DNA from: an uncultured Lachnospiraceae bacterium
GTDB taxonomy: Bacteria; Bacillota; Clostridia; Lachnospirales; Lachnospiraceae
Direction: 5' to 3'
Assembly (NCBI GenBank): GCA_934338765.1
Contig: CAKRHL010000055.1
Coordinates: forward strand, 1-11,856
DNA length: 11,856 bases
In this document: positions 8,013-11,856 of the stretch, in pieces
Layout: every line of letters starts with the position of its first letter
How positions within the stretch are numbered: the stretch's first letter is position 1
The notes under the pieces: model-generated
Database searches by the model: none
The model's input: only the letters and a program-made list of their open reading frames with translations
Told to the model about the DNA's origin: nothing
Made by a program: the position numbers and the translations under genes

Positions 8013-9236
8013 TTATTTTGTCTTATCCTTTTTGAGCTCGTTCATTCTCATGGCACGAACCTTCAATGGGAGACCCCATAATGTGATGAAGCCCTCTGCG
8101 TCATGGTGGTCATACATATCACCTGTGGTGAAGGATGCCAGTGACTCACTGTACAGAGAATATGGAGAAGTTGTTCCGTTTTTAATGATATTGCCCTTGT
8201 AGAGACGAAGTTTTACTTCACCGGTTACATACTGCTGTGTTACATCAACGAATGCGGAGATGGCTTCACGTACAGGTGTGAACCATTTACCCTCATATAC
8301 GATGCTTGCAAGCTTGCTGCCAAGCTCTAACTTCAATGCGATGGTGTCACGGTCAAGAACAAGCTCCTCTAACTGCTGATGTGCTTCCATCAGGATTGTT
8401 CCACCCGGAGTCTCATATACACCACGGCTCTTCATACCAACGACACGGTTCTCAACGATATCAACAATACCGATACCGTGCTTTCCACCGATGGTATTCA
8501 GTTCACGGATAATATCAGCAACTTTCATTTTCTTGCCGTTCAGAGCAGTAGGAACACCCTTTTCAAAGGAAATAGAAAGCTCTACATCCTCATCCGGTGC
8601 CTTCTCTGGTGTAACACCCAGAACAAGCATATGATCGTAATTTGGTGCCTGAGCAGGATCCTCAAGCTCCAGTCCCTCATGGCTGATATGCCAGATATTT
8701 CTATCACGGCTGTAAGACTGATCAGTTCCAAATGGAAGATCAATGCCGTGTGCCTTACAATACTCAATCTCTGCCTCACGGGAATCCATACCCCATCTGT
8801 CGTCACGCCATGGAGCGATAACCTTGATATCTGGAGCAAGTGCTTTGATACCAAGCTCAAAACGAATCTGGTCGTTACCCTTACCGGTTGCACCGTGGCA
8901 GATTGCAACGGCATTTTCCTTACGGGCAATCTCTACCAGCTTTGCAGCGATCGTAGGTCTTGCCATAGCAGTTCCCATGAGATATTTATGTTCGTAAACG
9001 GCACCGGCCTGTACACAAGGCATAATGTAGTTTTCGCAAAGATCATCAACAACGTCCTCAATGTAAAGCTTAGAAGCACCGGAGAGCTTTGCACGCTCCT
9101 CTAATCCATCGAGCTCCTCGCCCTGTCCACAGTCGATACAGCAGCATACAACCTCATAGCCGTATGTTTCCTTTAACCATGGAATAACTGCAGTTGTGTC
9201 AAGTCCGCCTGAGTAGGCTAAAATAACCTTATCCAT
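8013..9236 (-). CDS. argG: argininosuccinate synthase
   Basis: A 407-residue cytoplasmic enzyme that joins citrulline and aspartate, using ATP, to give argininosuccinate in arginine biosynthesis. The N-terminal ATP-pyrophosphatase loop AYSGGLDTT (7-15) is intact. HGATGKGNDQIRFE (114-127), TDQSYSRDRNIWH (171-183) and RGVYETPGG follow as in the type family, and the length is normal (about 400). The start at 9236 is chosen because AAGAGG (9245-9250 on the minus strand) lies eight bases before it and MDKVILAYSGG is the usual beginning. An in-frame GTG at 9318-9320 would add 28 residues but coincides with the predicted transcription start. It is a single gene here; argH, often the next gene, is not downstream, where the convergent ATPase gene ends instead. 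The upstream promoter is at 9329-9357. Confidence 0.97.
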   Translation of the reverse strand: MDKVILAYSGGLDTTAVIPWLKETYGYEVVCCCIDCGQGEELDGLEERAKLSGASKLYIEDVVDDLCENYIMPCVQAGAVYEHKYLMGTAMARPTIAAKLVEIARKENAVAICHGATGKGNDQIRFELGIKALAPDIKVIAPWRDDRWGMDSREAEIEYCKAHGIDLPFGTDQSYSRDRNIWHISHEGLELEDPAQAPNYDHMLVLGVTPEKAPDEDVELSISFEKGVPTALNGKKMKVADIIRELNTIGGKHGIGIVDIVENRVVGMKSRGVYETPGGTILMEAHQQLEELVLDRDTIALKLELGSKLASIVYEGKWFTPVREAISAFVDVTQQYVTGEVKLRLYKGNIIKNGTTSPYSLYSESLASFTTGDMYDHHDAEGFITLWGLPLKVRAMRMNELKKDKTK

Positions 9237-9328
9237 CTTTTTGTCCTCTTTTCTTTTTGTTGTGAATACTTGGTTCTGAAAATCATACTGTGTCAATGCG
9301 GCGGAGGCATAGCCTGCCACACTCTTCT

Positions 9329-9357
9329 ATCATAGCGTAAATGGTATAAAATGACAA
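9329..9357 (-). promoter_or_regulatory. sigma-A promoter of argG
   Basis: On the minus strand TTGTCA (9357-9352) and TATGAT (9334-9329) are separated by exactly 17 bases; each hexamer matches the consensus at five of six positions. Transcription should start near 9322, giving a leader of about 85 bases. In the leader, AGGC-TAT-GCCT could form a short hairpin. TGTGAATA at 9261-9268 (plus-strand reading) resembles one half of an arginine-repressor box, but its partner half is poor. Confidence 0.75.
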
Positions 9358-9376
9358 GATTTGATTTGCTGTCTTC

Positions 9377-9405
9377 TTGACATTCCAGGTTTATTATTAT
9401 AAAGT
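9377..9405 (+). promoter_or_regulatory. candidate promoter of the BlaI-type repressor operon
   Basis: A perfect TTGACA (9377-9382) is followed after 17 bases by TAAAGT (9400-9405, 4/6); TATAAA at 9398-9403 is a closer -10 but at only 15 bases. Transcription would start near 9412, about 67 bases before the repressor start, and would diverge from argG. No TACA/TGTA dyad of the sort bound by BlaI and MecI was seen between here and the gene. Confidence 0.5.
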
Positions 9406-9478
9406 TAAAATTGGTTGATAACAATAGACTTAAGATGCTTTTACTATTATTTATTGAGCACCGGGAAGGGGAATAACC

Positions 9479-9841
9479 ATGGAATATTTGAAGTTATGCG
9501 ACAGTGACTATCGTTTTATGCAGGTCGTGTGGAAATATGCACCGATTCCATCCGGAGAGCTGGTAAAGCGGTGCGATCAGGAGCTGGGGTGGAAGAAATC
9601 CACAACTTATACGGTGATCCGCAAGCTGTCAGAAAAAGGATATATTCGGAATGAGGATGCGGTTGTTTCGGTGCTGATCCCACAGGAACGGGTGCAGCGG
9701 GATGAGTCCAATTATTTTGTGGAGAGAACATTCGGGGGATCATTGCCCGGATTTCTGACTGCATTTCTGGGGGGAAAACATATTTCCAAAAAGGAAGCGG
9801 AGGAGATCAAAAAGATCATAGATCAGTATAGCAAGGGGTAA
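9479..9841 (+). CDS. BlaI/MecI/CopY-family transcriptional repressor
   Basis: A 120-residue protein of the usual length for the family. The N-terminal winged helix-turn-helix (about 4-75) follows the family pattern: LCDSDYRFMQVVWKYAPIPS, then GELVKRCDQELGWKKSTTYT, where the recognition helix carries the characteristic K-S/T-T-x-x-T element, then VIRKLSEKGYI and the wing. The C-terminal part (about 76-120) would form the dimerisation helices; in BlaI and MecI this is where cleavage inactivates the protein. GGGAAGGGG at 9463-9471 precedes the ATG by seven bases. The relatives control beta-lactamase, PBP2a or copper genes, usually with a BlaR1/MecR1 sensor protease alongside. Here the next genes encode a lipoprotein and a leucine-rich-repeat protein, so this repressor probably controls itself and those two. 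How it would be released from DNA is unknown. Confidence 0.88.
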   Translation: MEYLKLCDSDYRFMQVVWKYAPIPSGELVKRCDQELGWKKSTTYTVIRKLSEKGYIRNEDAVVSVLIPQERVQRDESNYFVERTFGGSLPGFLTAFLGGKHISKKEAEEIKKIIDQYSKG

Positions 9842-9846
9842 TGTAT

Positions 9847-10482
9847 ATGAAAAAATTTGATGGTAGAAAAAAGTTGTATGCGAAAAGGGTTTTAATTGAA
9901 TCTGTAATAATGGTTCTAATGCTTTGCGGGTGTTCGGATCACACAGTGGATGATCCGTTTTCTAAAGATACGGGTTATCAGGTCGAAATGGTAAAAAATC
10001 AGTCTGATGATAAAGGTCAGGCGGTATGCGATTATAAAATTTTCCATAAGAAAGACGGACTGCTGATGCAAGATGTTTATGGAGATGCGATGTATGGTGA
10101 TATTGATGGGGATGGAAAATGTGAGGCAGCTTTTGTAACCATGGAGGGTTCCGGAATTCAGAGAATGTGCGTTTATGTTGTAGACGCAGATAAAAAAGTG
10201 GCTGTTTCCAAAAAAATTGATGTTATGTATGATATTTTTGATATTAAAGGGGTCGAAAATGTAGGAGATATCAGAGTCACAAATGGTCAGATGAAGAAAA
10301 ATGAAATACAGATGGAGGTGAGTGGAGCAAAGTATAAAGTCGAAATGGAAGCGGATGGAACGGCAGCAGGTACAGTGGATGGAACAGAAGCCAAGGTGGT
10401 TGCTGCCAGTGATATTAAGGTGCAAAATATTACAGAGGATTGGAAGAGAAGATTTGAGGAGGAATCGCGTATTGAAAAATAA
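9847..10482 (+). CDS. putative lipoprotein with FG-GAP/VCBS-like Asp motif
   Basis: Taken from the ATG at 9847, because AGGGG (9834-9838) is eight bases upstream of it; an ATG at 9841 that overlaps the repressor stop has this element only two bases away. The 211-residue product has a basic N-terminus, a hydrophobic stretch (about 15-26) and a lipobox-like LCGC with Cys29 as the likely lipidation site, so it should be anchored on the outer face of the membrane. Residues 85-93, DIDGDGKCE, form a D-x-D-x-D-G loop as in FG-GAP/VCBS calcium-binding motifs, followed by AAFV as in those repeats. The remainder looks like beta strands and gives no family. It follows the repressor by five bases and overlaps the next gene by 11, indicating one transcript. 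Its role is unknown; a surface sensor or adhesion accessory protein is possible. Confidence 0.75.
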   Translation: MKKFDGRKKLYAKRVLIESVIMVLMLCGCSDHTVDDPFSKDTGYQVEMVKNQSDDKGQAVCDYKIFHKKDGLLMQDVYGDAMYGDIDGDGKCEAAFVTMEGSGIQRMCVYVVDADKKVAVSKKIDVMYDIFDIKGVENVGDIRVTNGQMKKNEIQMEVSGAKYKVEMEADGTAAGTVDGTEAKVVAASDIKVQNITEDWKRRFEEESRIEK

Positions 10483-11856
10483 TTGGAGAAAGAATTTATG
10501 GTGTGTTGTGGTTACGGTAATGATTCTGGTGCCTTTGTGGGGGCAGGGCAGCAGGGCAAAGGCGGCAGAAGCTGGCAGTCTGGAGATTAATGAGCAAAAT
10601 TTTCCGGCAGACTGGCTTCGAACCGTATTGAAAACAAAATATTATGATATCAATGGAGATGGGGTACTTTCCCAAGAGGAAATTAAGCAGATTAATATTG
10701 TGGAAAATTTTGTTGAGCAGGGTTCAGAAATTGTAACACCGAAACAGGCGTTGGTTGTAACATATATAGGAGATGAGACGACAGAGCAGATTATTTCCGG
10801 AAATGATCTGTGGGAAAAGGATACCATAGATGTCCGTGGAATAGAGCATCTGACCTCCTGCACGAGTCTTTCTCTGGCGAAGGTGAAGGGGAATACATTA
10901 AAAATCGAAGGATGTCCGAAATCATTGAAATACATATGGCTGACAGCATCGGAGATCAACCGGGTAGAAGTCGCAGGGAATAACATAACCTGGTTTTCTC
11001 TCTGTGAATATGACCGCTGGAGCTTCAAAGAGGCAGAGGCCATGGCATGCCGGATAAATGAGCTGGATGTATCCCGATGTAAAAATCTGGAATGGCTTGT
11101 CTGTGATTCTCCGACACTGGCAACAGTGGATGTAAGTCAAAATAAGAATCTGGAAAGATTATCGTGTAATGGAAATCAAATGACAAGTCTTAATGTGAGT
11201 CAGAATAAAAATCTCAGTGATCTTGAGTGTGACAAAAATCAGTTGGAAACGCTGGATCTGAGCAACAATAATAAATTATATACTTTAAGTGCACAGGACA
11301 ATAAATTAAAAAATATTAAGCTTGCCAAAAATATTCTCAGAGTGGTCAATGTTAAGGATAATCAGTTGACATCATTTGCAACAGAACTATGTCCTAATAT
11401 CAGGACATTGAATGTGAAAAATAATTACATTAAAAAGCTGGATCTGACAAAGTGTAAGGGATTGGAAGTACTGAGTTGTAAGCAAAATCAGTTGAGAAAG
11501 CTGGATCTGAGCAATAACGCGGAGCTGAGATGGGTTTCCTGTCGTCAGAACAGGATTCGTACTTTGAAGCTGCCAAATGTGAATTTTACAGACAGTAATA
11601 ATAGTATGGATGAGGATTTTGATGAAATTAATGAATCGGACAGTCTGTTTTGTGAAAATCCAACGGATATTTTGGATCTGAGTAAGATAAAGAATTTTAA
11701 GAAGATTTCCAGAAAAACAGTGAAAGAATTTATAAACGGAAAGTTTCACCGGTCCCCGTATTTTGAGGAGAAAAAGGTCGGTTCCAGAAAAATAAAAAAA
11801 CTGATCATCAGCACTAAGTTGTCAGAAAGTGACCGTATATGGCTTATGAAGAAGGC
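10472..11856 (+). CDS. secreted EF-hand and leucine-rich-repeat protein, truncated by the window end
   Basis: The frame is open from a TTG at 10472 to the last base without a stop, giving 461 residues so far. The TTG is chosen because a perfect AGGAGG (10457-10462) lies nine bases before it and it is followed at once by a signal peptide: KNNWRK, a hydrophobic core (about 9-24) and a likely cleavage site AKA/A after residue 31. INEQNFPADWLRTVL and then a canonical EF-hand loop, DINGDGVLSQEE (59-70), follow; this arrangement is common before leucine-rich repeats in secreted proteins of gut clostridia. Eight repeats of 21 residues occupy about 198-364, with an acidic stretch after them (SMDEDFDEINESD). 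The protein should lie outside the cell, possibly as an adhesin or a binding scaffold. C-terminal domains, including any cell-wall anchor, are outside the window. It overlaps the lipoprotein gene by 11 bases. Confidence 0.82.
   Translation, partial: MKNNWRKNLWCVVVTVMILVPLWGQGSRAKAAEAGSLEINEQNFPADWLRTVLKTKYYDINGDGVLSQEEIKQINIVENFVEQGSEIVTPKQALVVTYIGDETTEQIISGNDLWEKDTIDVRGIEHLTSCTSLSLAKVKGNTLKIEGCPKSLKYIWLTASEINRVEVAGNNITWFSLCEYDRWSFKEAEAMACRINELDVSRCKNLEWLVCDSPTLATVDVSQNKNLERLSCNGNQMTSLNVSQNKNLSDLECDKNQLETLDLSNNNKLYTLSAQDNKLKNIKLAKNILRVVNVKDNQLTSFATELCPNIRTLNVKNNYIKKLDLTKCKGLEVLSCKQNQLRKLDLSNNAELRWVSCRQNRIRTLKLPNVNFTDSNNSMDEDFDEINESDSLFCENPTDILDLSKIKNFKKISRKTVKEFINGKFHRSPYFEEKKVGSRKIKKLIISTKLSESDRIWLMKK
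11063..11563 (+). repeat. eight tandem 21-residue leucine-rich repeats
   Basis: Residues 198-364 of the secreted protein fall into eight units with the pattern LDLSxNxxLxxLxCxxNQLxx. Seven are exactly 21 residues and the fifth is 20 (starting IKLAKN). The second and third units are the closest pair, both with DVSQNKNL/NVSQNKNL. Cys at position 14 is present in units 1, 2, 3, 7 and 8 and replaced by Ala or Val in units 4-6. Divergence at the DNA level suggests an old array rather than a recent amplification. Confidence 0.85.

Noticed and set aside
8379..9104. Plus-strand open frames opposite argG, the longest 241 codons
   Set aside because: They lie wholly antisense to a fully conserved argG, have no ribosome sites and give no recognisable protein.
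9237..9320. A 28-residue N-terminal extension of argG starting at an in-frame GTG
   Set aside because: The GTG is at the predicted transcription start with no ribosome site, and ArgG proteins normally begin at the MDKVILAYSGG position.
9237..9322. A T-box or other riboswitch in the argG leader
   Set aside because: The leader is only about 85 bases, lacks a T-box sequence and has no terminator hairpin before the gene.
9383..9478. A BlaI/MecI-type operator before the repressor gene
   Set aside because: No TACA/TGTA inverted pair is present; the AT-rich short repeats here are not convincing.
11063..11563. A CRISPR-like or recently amplified DNA repeat
   Set aside because: The periodicity is of 21 codons within a coding frame with poor DNA identity between units, as expected of leucine-rich repeats.
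10642..11749. Minus-strand open frames of 120-133 codons opposite the leucine-rich-repeat gene
   Set aside because: The plus-strand frame is open for the whole interval, with a signal peptide, an EF-hand and regular repeats; the antisense frames have none of these.

Overview
The window reads as a chromosomal segment of a low-to-mid GC Gram-positive gut-type bacterium, most likely a clostridium of the family Lachnospiraceae. The grounds are strong AGGAGG-type ribosome binding sites, a YesN/YesM two-component pair, a BlaI-type repressor, and a secreted EF-hand/21-residue leucine-rich-repeat protein of a style common in that family. The assignment is by family resemblance only. No phage, insertion sequence, CRISPR array, tRNA or rRNA was seen.

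Region 1 (1-2567) is glycogen/maltodextrin breakdown: the last 39 codons of a 4-alpha-glucanotransferase (malQ), then a complete glycogen/maltodextrin phosphorylase (glgP), closed by a clear hairpin terminator. Region 2 (2568-6156) is a two-component system, an AraC-type YesN response regulator followed by a YesM-type sensor kinase. It is preceded by a 336-base gap holding a candidate promoter, an 8-bp inverted repeat and a possible decayed coding frame. No sugar transporter lies beside it in this window, so its target is open; the neighbouring glucan genes are a possible link but only by proximity.

Region 3 (6157-7946) holds a 41-codon small frame of unknown status and a 493-residue AAA+ ATPase whose motor resembles that of Lon protease but which has no protease domain and carries Asn where the Walker B Asp normally sits. 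It ends at a hairpin flanked by T-runs on both strands, which also serves the convergent argG gene. Region 4 (8013-9357) is argG, argininosuccinate synthase, on the minus strand with a good sigma-A promoter.

Region 5 (9377-11856) is transcribed divergently from argG: a BlaI/MecI-type repressor, a small lipoprotein with a calcium-binding-type Asp motif, and a long secreted leucine-rich-repeat protein that begins at TTG, overlaps the lipoprotein gene by 11 bases and runs off the end of the window. The tight packing (1-base to 11-base overlaps or 5-base gap) suggests one operon in which a repressor controls two exported proteins. There is no BlaR1-type sensor protease between or before them. This operon and the Lon-like ATPase are the least conventional parts of the window.
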